A DNA stretch of 64,000 bases from Colwellia psychrerythraea 34H (GTDB taxonomy: Bacteria > Pseudomonadota > Gammaproteobacteria > Enterobacterales > Alteromonadaceae): positions 372,001 to 436,000 of the forward strand of contig NC_003910.7 in the NCBI RefSeq assembly GCF_000012325.1, in the 5' to 3' direction. Position 1 is the stretch's first letter; every line of letters begins with the position of its first letter. The position numbers and the translations under genes were made by a program. This document shows, piece by piece, positions 7,666 to 14,354 of this stretch. Under the pieces are notes generated by a model, which was given only the letters and a program-made list of their open reading frames with translations, was not told the DNA's origin and did no database searches.

Positions 7666-7692
7666 GAGTCCATATACATTGCGGAAGTTAGC

Positions 7693-7960
7693 ACTTGAAA
7701 ATTTCTTGTGTAAATTTTCGCATGTTTTGATCTATAGCAGACATGACTTATCAACCACTACTCGCTAGTGTTTGCCTGACAGCGGACATAGCATATTAAA
7801 TACTGTAACGGATCATTGGCGTGATACAAATAGATAGCGATATTTCTATGCTAGCGTGTCCTGAAAGTCTTTAGAGTCATAATAGAGGGTATGATTGAGT
7901 ATCCTATGGTGATGGTTTACTTATGGAGCAACTTAATTTACCAATCACCAGGCACAAAAA
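7693..7960. other. Intergenic region without recognised gene
   Basis: About 270 bp lie between the IS and the terminator of the first PEP-CTERM gene. No coding sequence, attC or known repeat was seen. Only short AT-rich segments are present. Confidence 0.6.
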
Positions 7961-7989
7961 AACACCAATCATTACAATTGATGTTTTTT
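7961..7989 (-). terminator. Terminator of PEP-CTERM gene 1
   Basis: Minus strand: ACATCAAT-loop-ATTGGTGT with one G-T pair, followed by seven T. The same hairpin follows PEP-CTERM gene 2, so both genes share 3' ends as well as promoters. Confidence 0.75.
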
Positions 7990-8011
7990 TGAATTTACTA
8001 CAAAGAGAATA

Positions 8012-8629
8012 TTAAGATTGTTTCTTAAATTTACGTGATGCTAAACCCATAATACCTAATGCAAAGATGGCAAGGGTAGAAGGCTCTGGAACTTGTGAAG
8101 CTGTTGATGATATATTTAACAAATATGCCCCTGAGCTATTTCCATCGTACTCCCATGTTGATAAAGAACTAGCGCCTCCCGGTCCTGTTGGAGTTAATTG
8201 ACCTGAAAAATCACTTGGAAATATTGCGCCACCAACTGACAGTGGATCATTAGACCATGATGAAATACCAACAAAATATTCACCTGCGGCTAATGCTGTT
8301 TGGATTATTGAGTTAGGGAAAGGTGCATCGTCGTTATGAAATAAACCAAAGCCTAAACTGTCAAATAAAAATATTTGGGTGTCTAAAGCGCTATTATCTT
8401 GAGAAACGTTTAAATCAAGTAAACCGCCCCCCCAATAAAAGCTAAACAAGTCGACATCGTTATTTGTACTAATACTACCTGATACTTGAGTAGTGCCTCC
8501 TGTCAATGATTGTGCTGTGTTTAAATTGTCGCCTGTATCGCCAATTTCAAGAATCAACCCAGCATTAGCAAAACCACTCACAGATAAAACTAAACCAGCC
8601 AAAGCCGCTTTTAACATTTTCATATTCAT
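8012..8629 (-). CDS. PEP-CTERM protein 1 with PPC-like domain
   Basis: This 205-residue exported protein has a signal peptide (residues 1-23, ending GFANA) and a beta-rich body. The body pattern SGSISTNNDVDLFSFYWGGG...DTQIFLFDS resembles pre-peptidase C-terminal (PPC) folds. The C-terminal sorting tag is VPEPSTLAIFALGIMGLASR plus basic residues. Such tags are cut by exosortase/archaeosortase-type enzymes and route proteins to the cell surface or matrix together with exopolysaccharide. The exosortase gene itself is not in the window. A sigma-54 promoter lies 70 bp upstream. Confidence 0.9.
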   Translation of the reverse strand: MNMKMLKAALAGLVLSVSGFANAGLILEIGDTGDNLNTAQSLTGGTTQVSGSISTNNDVDLFSFYWGGGLLDLNVSQDNSALDTQIFLFDSLGFGLFHNDDAPFPNSIIQTALAAGEYFVGISSWSNDPLSVGGAIFPSDFSGQLTPTGPGGASSLSTWEYDGNSSGAYLLNISSTASQVPEPSTLAIFALGIMGLASRKFKKQS

Positions 8630-8696
8630 TTTATATTCCCTTGTAATACATTCCTTGAAACTAGAATGCTATTATAGTTTTTGGTATTACTTGTAA

Positions 8697-8712
8697 AGCA
8701 CAAATCATACCA
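8697..8712 (-). promoter_or_regulatory. Sigma-54 promoter of PEP-CTERM gene 1
   Basis: Minus strand TGGTATGATTTGTGCT has GG and GC exactly 12 bases apart, as in the -24/-12 consensus TGGCACGnnnnTTGCW. Nearly the same block (TGGTATGTTTTATGCT) stands before PEP-CTERM gene 2. Control of PEP-CTERM genes by the PrsK/PrsR pair with RpoN is known from other bacteria. Confidence 0.72.
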
Positions 8713-8937
8713 AACAAGAAAAACCTTTCTTTTCAGTTGGTTAGGTGTTTTAAATGAAATATAAATTCAAAAGTGTAAAATAATAAGACACTTGTTCAAT
8801 CATATTCGGTTGTTTTGTTTACATATATTTTACAAGTGGCAATTACTACCGCACTCAATAAAATTATTAAGGTCCGCAATACAACATTAAGCTGACTGTA
8901 AATAATTCTGACATTTGAAATTGTTAATGTCTTCTTA

Positions 8938-9161
8938 GCGCACCAAGGGAACATAAACTCAGTAATAAAACATCAGTTTTAGTAGCTAATTGATCTCTAT
9001 AAAAAGACTTACAATGAGAGATTAAATTATCGGAATTAGCTATGCTGTGGGAATTTGATTTGGGGCCCTTTTTATCTTTATTTTTTATTAAGGGTTCCAA
9101 TGGTGCTCCATTAGTATCTTTAGGTCAGGATAAATGGGTGTTTAAGTCCAATCGAGCATTT
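8938..9161. repeat. Unclassified repeat, copy 1 (full length)
   Basis: This is a 224-bp sequence from GCGCACCAAGGGAACATAAA to AAGTCCAATCGAGCA. It is about 90 percent identical to 12411-12632, and its right half matches 10830-10931. It holds the hairpin AATGG-TGCT-CCATT and encodes nothing. There are no clear terminal inverted repeats. It cuts the attC behind the GNAT cassette. Confidence 0.75.
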
Positions 9162-9202
9162 AAATACAACTGTTTTTGCTTCGTTCAAAGGCCTTGTTCT
9201 AC
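9160..9202 (-). other. Truncated attC behind the GNAT cassette
   Basis: Minus strand GAACAAGGCCTTTGAACG followed by CAAAAACAGTTGTATTT looks like the first half of an attC (compare AACAAGTCGTTAAAGC...ACAGTTGG). The second half is missing and repeat copy 1 begins there. The cassette can therefore no longer be excised by this site. Confidence 0.5.
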
Positions 9203-9646
9203 CTGTAACGAGTAATTGTGAAAGTCTTCAGATACTTTTTTATAACCTAGTTTCTCATACAAATGTTGACCCGCTTTGTTTGAAAACGCAGTCATTAAAT
9301 CTATTCGAGAAGCACCCTCTGCTTTAGCATAACTTTTGGCTTTATCCATTAATGAAGCACTTACTCCTAAGCTACGGCCGCTGTCATCAACATACAAATC
9401 ATAAAGAATATAAATTTTTACCGCGTCAACAGAGCAAAAAGAAGGATACATTTGAACAAAACCTAAGGTTTTACCATCCTTTTCAACAAGAAATATTGTC
9501 GATTCACCTTTTTCAATACGTTCCGAGATGAACTGCTCTGCCAACGCAATATCAGGTTTGCATTCATAGAACTGTCTATACAAATCGAATAGTCGTGCAA
9601 TTACTGGGATGTGCACCTTAGTAGCTTTAATGATTAACATATTCAC
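9185..9646 (-). CDS. Cassette-encoded GNAT acetyltransferase
   Basis: This is a 153-residue GNAT N-acetyltransferase. The central strand and acetyl-CoA loop are IYILYDLYVDDSGRSLGVSASLM, matching the motif-A pattern LYVxxxxRxxGxGxxLM with Q/RxxGxG relaxed to RSLGVS. The C-terminal Tyr segment is HLYEKLGYKKV. The substrate (small amine, antibiotic or protein) cannot be read from sequence. GNATs are among the commonest recognisable cassette genes. The start is GTG 9646 or ATG 9640. Confidence 0.85.
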   Translation of the reverse strand: MNMLIIKATKVHIPVIARLFDLYRQFYECKPDIALAEQFISERIEKGESTIFLVEKDGKTLGFVQMYPSFCSVDAVKIYILYDLYVDDSGRSLGVSASLMDKAKSYAKAEGASRIDLMTAFSNKAGQHLYEKLGYKKVSEDFHNYSLQVEQGL

Positions 9647-9660
9647 TCTATTTATTAGAT

Positions 9661-9726
9661 AAGGTATAGCGTCGAACTAAGAGGACTAAAATAGTTGTCT
9701 AGACTAGTTGAAGCACCTTGTTACGT
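9661..9726 (-). other. Short diverged attC between HEPN and GNAT cassettes
   Basis: The minus strand runs CACGTAACAAGGTGCTTCAA to GTTCGACGCTATACC. The arms CTTCAACTAG and CTTAGTTCGA pair partly. The site is only about 66 bp and its cores deviate from RYYYAAC/GTTRRRY, so it is a weak or decayed attC. Confidence 0.45.
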
Positions 9727-9728
9727 GT

Positions 9729-10247
9729 TTAATTACGTGGAAACAATTGATTGATAAAATCAGCGCATGATGAAATATGGTGTAAACAATCGCCTACCAG
9801 CATTGTTGAACCATGTGCCTTACAATTTCTAAGGCTTGGGATAACAGTAACCATCGTTTTACACCACTCATTATCTGAGTTTGGTTTATCTATGTGGCGG
9901 AAGCCTGCATCTGAAATCCAACGTTGGGCCACTGCATGATTAATGAGAGCTTTTAGCATCATTGTTTTTTTTGGCTTCATTTTTACTCTAAGCGCATGTT
10001 CAATTACAGTATATGTTTTAAGGTGCACTTCTGGAGCTAATGCATAGAAGAAATAGGAATAAAGTGCCATATTTTTAGCTACATTAAATTGGCCCTGTAT
10101 CTCATCTGGAACTTCTTCATTTAGAACTTCTTTAGAAAGATAATCGTGCATACCTTTAATATTTGGAAAAGAACCGCAAAAACGTCCCATAAGCTCATGC
10201 TTTTCATCCATCAGAGTTAGTTCTTCTAAACTTTTAAATTCTTCCAT
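9729..10247 (-). CDS. Cassette-encoded HEPN-like protein
   Basis: This 172-residue, all-helical-looking protein has SLRNCKAHGSTM near residue 143. The RNxxxH arrangement in the penultimate helix is the signature of HEPN-fold RNases, which are common in toxin-antitoxin and abortive-infection systems. Earlier helices (ALYSYFFYALAPEVHLKTYTVIEHALRVKM) also fit. It stands alone in its cassette, so an antitoxin partner is not obvious. It may instead be a non-toxic HEPN. The family call rests on the motif and helix pattern only. Confidence 0.55.
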   Translation of the reverse strand: MEEFKSLEELTLMDEKHELMGRFCGSFPNIKGMHDYLSKEVLNEEVPDEIQGQFNVAKNMALYSYFFYALAPEVHLKTYTVIEHALRVKMKPKKTMMLKALINHAVAQRWISDAGFRHIDKPNSDNEWCKTMVTVIPSLRNCKAHGSTMLVGDCLHHISSCADFINQLFPRN

Positions 10248-10270
10248 TGCTAACCCTATGAATAAACTGA

Positions 10271-10360
10271 CACGTACGCCTTAATAAGCGGAAAAACGGT
10301 TAGCTATAATCGCGAAGCGATGGCCAAATATTATTTTTCCGCTTGATTACCTTGTTAGGT
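10271..10360 (-). other. attC site between the 44-aa and HEPN cassettes
   Basis: Minus strand: first core ACCTAAC then AAGGTAATCAAGCGGAAAAA; loop CATCGCTTCGCG; closing arm TTTTTCCGCTTATTAAGGCG. Outer arms AATCAAGCGGAAAAA and TTTTTCCGCTTATT pair well. The closing core reads GTACGTG instead of GTTRRRY. Confidence 0.75.
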
Positions 10361-10384
10361 TTTTATTCCCAACAACTTTAAAGT

Positions 10385-10519
10385 TTAATCCTCATCGTCA
10401 CCTTGATATTCATCATTATTAGGATTAAGTTGGTTTGAATGATTATCCATACTGTCATCATATGCATCGTTATTCGGATTCATACTGTCACTACGGTCGT
10501 CATTAGATGATCCACCCAT
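10385..10519 (-). CDS. First cassette of array B: 44-residue acidic protein
   Basis: This small ORF follows the attI-like core by 67 bp, with GGAG seven bases before ATG. It encodes 44 residues rich in D, N and S and ends in acidic residues. Two internal blocks resemble each other (SMNPNNDAYDD and QLNPNNDEYQG). It has no hydrophobic segment and no known family. It could be an inhibitor or DNA mimic, but that is only a guess from its charge. Confidence 0.5.
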   Translation of the reverse strand: MGGSSNDDRSDSMNPNNDAYDDSMDNHSNQLNPNNDEYQGDDED

Positions 10520-10585
10520 TTGTGCTCTCCATTTCTTGAGTTATGCCGAAAAAATTCAAGCTTTCAACACTCGGCGATATTGAAA

Positions 10586-10745
10586 ACCTAACAGCTTATT
10601 ATGGAGGACTTTCAGTAACATCTGTTCCATAATTATTAACTGACTTTTATTAATGTCCCATAATTTCAAAGCATTGAACACTAAAAAAACTAAATTTTTA
10701 TTGTCACTTGGGTATTACTAATAAATCTCAGTAATATGACATGAA
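10586..10745 (-). other. attI-like leader B, duplicate of leader A
   Basis: Minus strand CATAATAAGCTGTTAGG (core 10586-10592) precedes the first cassette of array B. Similarity to leader A runs for about 160 bp, including TATGGGACATTAATA and the CAGTAATATGACA segment. Here the DNA beyond the leader is non-coding and then joins repeat copy 2; no integrase gene follows. Confidence 0.6.
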
Positions 10746-10829
10746 TAATTTATTAGCAATGGTGCTATCTAAAGAAAGCTTGCAGCGAGGAATAATGAAT
10801 AAGAGTTAGCGATAAAGTGGGGGAGGGGA

Positions 10830-10931
10830 ATTTGGGGCCCTTTTTATCTTTATTTTTTATTAAGGGTTCCAATGGTGCTCCATTAGTATCTTTAGGGCAG
10901 GATAAATGGATATTTAAGTCCAATCGAGCAG
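10830..10931. repeat. Unclassified repeat, copy 2 (right half only)
   Basis: It matches the last 102 bp of copies 1 and 3, from TTTGGGGCCCTTTTTATC to CCAATCGAGCA. The left half is absent and replaced by unrelated sequence. The 16-mer GTCAACTAATGCCACA, also found at 3389, follows nine bases later. Confidence 0.72.
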
Positions 10932-11059
10932 TTGGAACGGTCAACTAATGCCACAAAGCAGCCCTATTTAACCTTGAATTTCTGTTAATAAATAGTCCGC
11001 TTAGCCACCATAGCGGTCGTTAAGTGTAGAGTATTCTGATAGTTAAGAATCACCAGAAA

Positions 11060-11094
11060 CAAAAAAAACACCAATCATTACAATTGATGTTTTC
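11060..11094 (-). terminator. Terminator of PEP-CTERM gene 2
   Basis: Minus strand hairpin ACATCAAT/ATTGGTGT followed by eight T, the same structure as behind PEP-CTERM gene 1. The reading frame of gene 2 now runs into it. Confidence 0.72.
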
Positions 11095-11695
11095 TATAAT
11101 TTACTACGAAAGAAAATAAATTAAGATTGTTTTTAAATCGACGCGATGCGAAACCAATCATTCCTAATGCAAAAATAGCAAGTGTTGATGGTTCTGGTAC
11201 CTTATTTGTGCTATCAACCGCATCTGCGATTTTGTGGTGGGCATGCCTGATAGTGTTAGTTCCGATATACAGCTCGAAATCACTTGGAGCGTAATCGATC
11301 GAGTTGAACGTGCCAACTGCCGTAACGTCAAAATTAATTACAGTGCCTGCAGCCAATATGGTATTTAATGAGTTGGCCCAACCAAAAAGTGCGTACCCTG
11401 TTGTGCTGCCGTTATTTGCTCTATCCCAAGTTACTGAATTTCCTTGTACGGTAGAATTCCCGGTAAATACCATATTAGATGAGTTCCACATCTGGCTAAG
11501 ACTGAAATCCGTTCCTACGTAAAATAATGAGTCATGTCGATTAGAATTATATGCTTGGTCTAGTGTTCCAGTGACACTAAAGGCCATCTTGCTATCCGTA
11601 TATTCAGTTATATCGAATATTAATCCAGCATTCGAAGTTGATGTAACGCATAAAAATAAACATGCCAAGGCAATGTTTAAAAATTTAAATTTCAT
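11078..11695 (-). CDS. PEP-CTERM protein 2, C-terminal frameshift
   Basis: This 205-residue exported protein has a signal peptide (residues 1-23, ending TSNAG), a beta-sandwich-like body and the sorting tag VPEPSTLAIFALGMIGFASR near residue 167. The DNA after the tag aligns with gene 1 except for one missing base in an A run (TTTAAAAACAATC against TTTAAGAAACAATC). The frame therefore misses the usual stop and adds about 13 residues, ending inside the terminator hairpin. Whether sorting still works is open. Confidence 0.85.
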   Translation of the reverse strand: MKFKFLNIALACLFLCVTSTSNAGLIFDITEYTDSKMAFSVTGTLDQAYNSNRHDSLFYVGTDFSLSQMWNSSNMVFTGNSTVQGNSVTWDRANNGSTTGYALFGWANSLNTILAAGTVINFDVTAVGTFNSIDYAPSDFELYIGTNTIRHAHHKIADAVDSTNKVPEPSTLAIFALGMIGFASRRFKNNLNLFSFVVNYRKHQL

Positions 11696-11782
11696 TTGAT
11701 ATTCCTTTTAATCCCTTCACGAATATTATTTGAAGGTAAATGCTAAGAGTGAAACGTCATCACTTTATTTTGCATTATATTA

Positions 11783-11798
11783 AGCATAAAACATACCA
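11783..11798 (-). promoter_or_regulatory. Sigma-54 promoter of PEP-CTERM gene 2
   Basis: Minus strand TGGTATGTTTTATGCT has GG-GC spacing of 12 and is nearly identical to the block before PEP-CTERM gene 1, although the surrounding upstream DNA differs. Confidence 0.72.
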
Positions 11799-12410
11799 AA
11801 ATGATAATGTCTAAACTTTTTAACATGTTAAAACAACAGAACCAACATCCAAATCTTAATTGTAAAATATCCAGACACAATAAACTCTTCAATTAGTCGT
11901 TCTTGTTACATAGTATTAACAAGTGCTTTTTTATGAGTTTAACGATAGAAATATCATTAGATGATTGAATTAGATATAAAACTCCAAATGAATTAGCTAA
12001 ACAATCAGGCTTAAACCACTTGAAATACACATTTCAGGTGATTTAATTGATTAAAACGTTCTGGTGCTATTGTTGTTATTCATCACTTAAACTACACCAT
12101 AAGTCAGTAAAAAAATCGTTCAGAACCTAGAAATAGACTGTGTTCTCTAATTCAGTTTACGGAAGCTCTAAGTTAACATCAAGTGATGTAAGATCAACGG
12201 CAGCTAAGAGCTTGCAGCCGTCATAGCTATTGTTTTCATTCTATAGCGGTATTTTGCTCTGTTGATCATAAAATGAGTCTCAAAAAGCGATTTTGGGAAC
12301 GTACGCTATACCAGTTATTTAAATTCCGCTGTCGACTTGCTTAGGTCAACTAACTGATGTTCAGTTGACCTCGACAAACATTCAAAACTTAAAAATTTTA
12401 CTTCTTCAAT
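11799..12410. other. Gene-free region upstream of PEP-CTERM gene 2
   Basis: About 600 AT-rich bases contain no gene. Two short hairpins stand out: ACATCA/TGATGT at 12176-12189, and GGTCAACT/AGTTGACC at 12344-12370 with a loop of 11. An activator site for the sigma-54 promoter would be expected at 11,850-11,950 but none is recognised. Confidence 0.6.
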
Positions 12411-12632
12411 GCGCACCAAGGGAACATAAACTCAGTAATAAAACATCAGTTTTAGTATCTAATTTATCTCTATAAAGAGACTTACAATGAGAGATGAAAT
12501 TATCGGAATTAGCTATGAAGTGGGAATTTGATATGGGGCCCTTTTTATCTTTATTTTTTATTAAGGGTTCCAATGGTGCTCCATTAGTATCTTTAGGTCA
12601 GGATAAATGGATATTTAAGTCCAATCGAGCAT
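12411..12632. repeat. Unclassified repeat, copy 3 (full length)
   Basis: This is the full-length copy closest to copy 1, with a few substitutions and short indels. It ends at the right with CAATCGAGCA, as do the other two copies. Confidence 0.75.
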
Positions 12633-12714
12633 CAACGCAATACTAGGCTGATGCTTAGTTCGTCGATGTATTCCCACTGAAATTCTTCGAATAATGCAAT
12701 AAAAACACTTTTTC

Positions 12715-12730
12715 ACCCTCTTTTGGGTAT
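12715..12730. promoter_or_regulatory. Candidate operator ACCCTCTTTTGGGTAT
   Basis: This palindrome-like block resembles ones before the aldehyde dehydrogenase (16516) and after the LuxR gene (20393). It may have been the operator of the ureohydrolase gene before a MITE came between them. Confidence 0.35.
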
Positions 12731-12827
12731 AACCAAATGCCCGTTAAATTGCTACATTCATTGTAGGCATTAGAGCGTGCTCATAAATAAACTACATAGA
12801 GCAAGGCTAAATTTACAATATTAGGTG

Positions 12828-13116
12828 TATACCCGTTCCACTTGAAGATGCAGGATTCAGCTGGAATTAGAAACGCCTTTAGGAAGGCATTGGTTGAAGA
12901 GAATAGTTATTCTATTGTCGAAATCAATAACGCAGCATAAAGCGTTTCTAAACCAGCCCTCGGGGAAGTCTGAGCAAATCATACGCTACGTTCCATTTTT
13001 TTATTAAGGGTCATTCAGGAGAATATGCTCCTGAATGACCCTTAATAAAAAAATGCGCCTTGATTATGAATCGCTCAGACTTCCTGAAACGAGCATCTTC
13101 AGGAGGAGCGGGTATA
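12828..13116 (+). mobile_element. MITE family 1, copy a (with enlarged inner hairpin)
   Basis: The ends TATACCCGTTCCACTTGAAG and the mirrored GGAGCGGGTATA enclose about 290 bp found also at 20511, 29712, 41806 and 59923. TA flanks suggest TA target duplication, as in IS630/Tc1-type MITEs. This copy has a unique inner hairpin: arms of about 26 bp around AATATG, covering 12994-13055. Confidence 0.85.
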
Positions 13117-13148
13117 TAAGCAAAAATTACACTTATGAGGGTTAGAGT

Positions 13149-14105
13149 ATGACAGATAATAATTTCAATCAGCCATTAGGCGGTAATCAAATGCCACGTT
13201 TCGGTGGTCCAGGTACTATGTTTCGCTTACCAAGCAGTGAAATAAGCAATGAATTAGATATAGGTATTGTAGGTGTGCCACTGGATATTGGTGCTAGTAA
13301 CCGAAGTGGTACACGCTTTGGCCCTCGTTCTGTTCGCAATGAATCAGTCTTAGTTCGTCCTTACGGTATGTATACCAAAGCTGCGCCATTTGATAGTTTC
13401 CAAATTGCAGACATTGGTGATACTCCAATAAATACATTCAATCTTGCTGACTCTATTCGAATTATTGAAGCGCATTACGATACCATTATGGCGAGTAATA
13501 TTAAGCCAGTGACTGTTGGTGGCGATCACACTATCAGTTTGCCTATCTTGAGAGCCTTGCATAAAAAGCACGGCATGATGGCATTAGTTCATGTTGATGC
13601 CCATGCGGATATTAATGATTCTATGTTTGGTGAAAAAGAGTGCCACGGTACTATTTTCAGACGTGCTATTGAAGAAGGTTTAGTTGACCCGAAAAAAATG
13701 ATTCAAATTGGTCAACGTGCAACCGGTTATAGTGCGGGTGATTTTCAATGGGCGGTGGACCGAGGCGTAAGAGTTGTACAGGCAGAAGAATGTTGGTTGA
13801 AATCGTTAGTGCCCTTAATGGAAGAGGTGCGTGAGGTTATTGGTGAAGATATACCGACTTATTTAACGTTTGATATTGATGGTATTGATCCAGCATTTGC
13901 GCCAGGAACTGGCACACCAGAGCCAGCAGGGTTAACCTCGCCACAAGCCTTAGAGATCATTCGTGGCATGTGGGGTACTAATCTTATTGGTGCTGACTTA
14001 GTTGAGGTATCACCACCATATGATACTTCAGGTAATACCTCCTTATTAGCAGCCAACCTCATTTTTGAAATGCTTTGTAGCTTTCCAGGTTGTATTCGTA
14101 GATAA
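13149..14105 (+). CDS. Ureohydrolase: agmatinase or guanidinobutyrase
   Basis: This 318-residue enzyme of the arginase/agmatinase family releases urea from a guanidino substrate at a dinuclear manganese centre. The metal-ligand motifs are GGDHT (124-128), HVDAHADIND (148-157) and FDIDGIDP (241-248). The length and FAPGTGTPEPAG segment fit the agmatinase/4-guanidinobutyrase branch rather than arginase. With the nearby aldehyde dehydrogenase, permease and amine oxidase it probably feeds putrescine or GABA catabolism. The exact substrate is not readable. A MITE with a strong hairpin lies 32 bp upstream. Confidence 0.88.
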   Translation: MTDNNFNQPLGGNQMPRFGGPGTMFRLPSSEISNELDIGIVGVPLDIGASNRSGTRFGPRSVRNESVLVRPYGMYTKAAPFDSFQIADIGDTPINTFNLADSIRIIEAHYDTIMASNIKPVTVGGDHTISLPILRALHKKHGMMALVHVDAHADINDSMFGEKECHGTIFRRAIEEGLVDPKKMIQIGQRATGYSAGDFQWAVDRGVRVVQAEECWLKSLVPLMEEVREVIGEDIPTYLTFDIDGIDPAFAPGTGTPEPAGLTSPQALEIIRGMWGTNLIGADLVEVSPPYDTSGNTSLLAANLIFEMLCSFPGCIRR

Positions 14106-14129
14106 AGAGCAATAGTGACTTAACTACAG

Positions 14130-14166
14130 AAAAGGGCGTATACCTCAGGGTATATGCCCTTTTTAT
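14130..14166 (+). terminator. Terminator after the ureohydrolase gene
   Basis: AAAGGGCGTATACC-TCA-GGTATATGCCCTTTTT is a strong GC-capped stem with a T tract. The gene is therefore monocistronic. Confidence 0.85.
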
Positions 14167-14244
14167 TATTTCTTATTGCTTCTTCTTAATTCTTACTGGT
14201 CGTAGTTTTAAAAGGCACTGTTCTATCTGTTGGAGGGGTATGTA

Positions 14245-14334
14245 ATGAGTAGGCCTGTTCTGTGCCGCGTAGATATCGAGTATGAATCTATATGGTATAA
14301 CACTGACTCAGAAAGGCTGGGAACTGTTCAGTGA
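14245..14334 (+). CDS. Possible 29-residue small protein
   Basis: An ATG follows a strong TTGGAGGGG ribosome site and opens a 29-codon frame with two W/Y-rich segments. Nothing else supports it. It may be a genuine small protein or chance. Confidence 0.25.
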   Translation: MSRPVLCRVDIEYESIWYNTDSERLGTVQ

Positions 14335-14354
14335 AGTATTACTTTGAATGACGA

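Larger units (their letters stand above)
6329..7681 (+). mobile_element. IS110-family element, IS1111 subgroup
   Basis: The ends carry subterminal inverted repeats ATGGACTCCTCC (6336-6347) and GGAGGAGTCCAT (7662-7673). Outside each is CAATGT or its mirror. Subterminal repeats separate IS1111 types from other IS110 elements, which lack them. The boundaries are approximate because these elements make no target duplication. The element appears intact: one full transposase and about 235 bp of right-end non-coding DNA. Confidence 0.85.
6239..7692. repeat. 12-bp inverted pair flanking the IS
   Basis: GCTAACTTCCGC at 6239-6250 is mirrored exactly by GCGGAAGTTAGC at 7681-7692, just outside both ends of the IS. 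The IS may have entered a pre-existing palindromic region, as IS1111-type elements often do. Confidence 0.55.
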
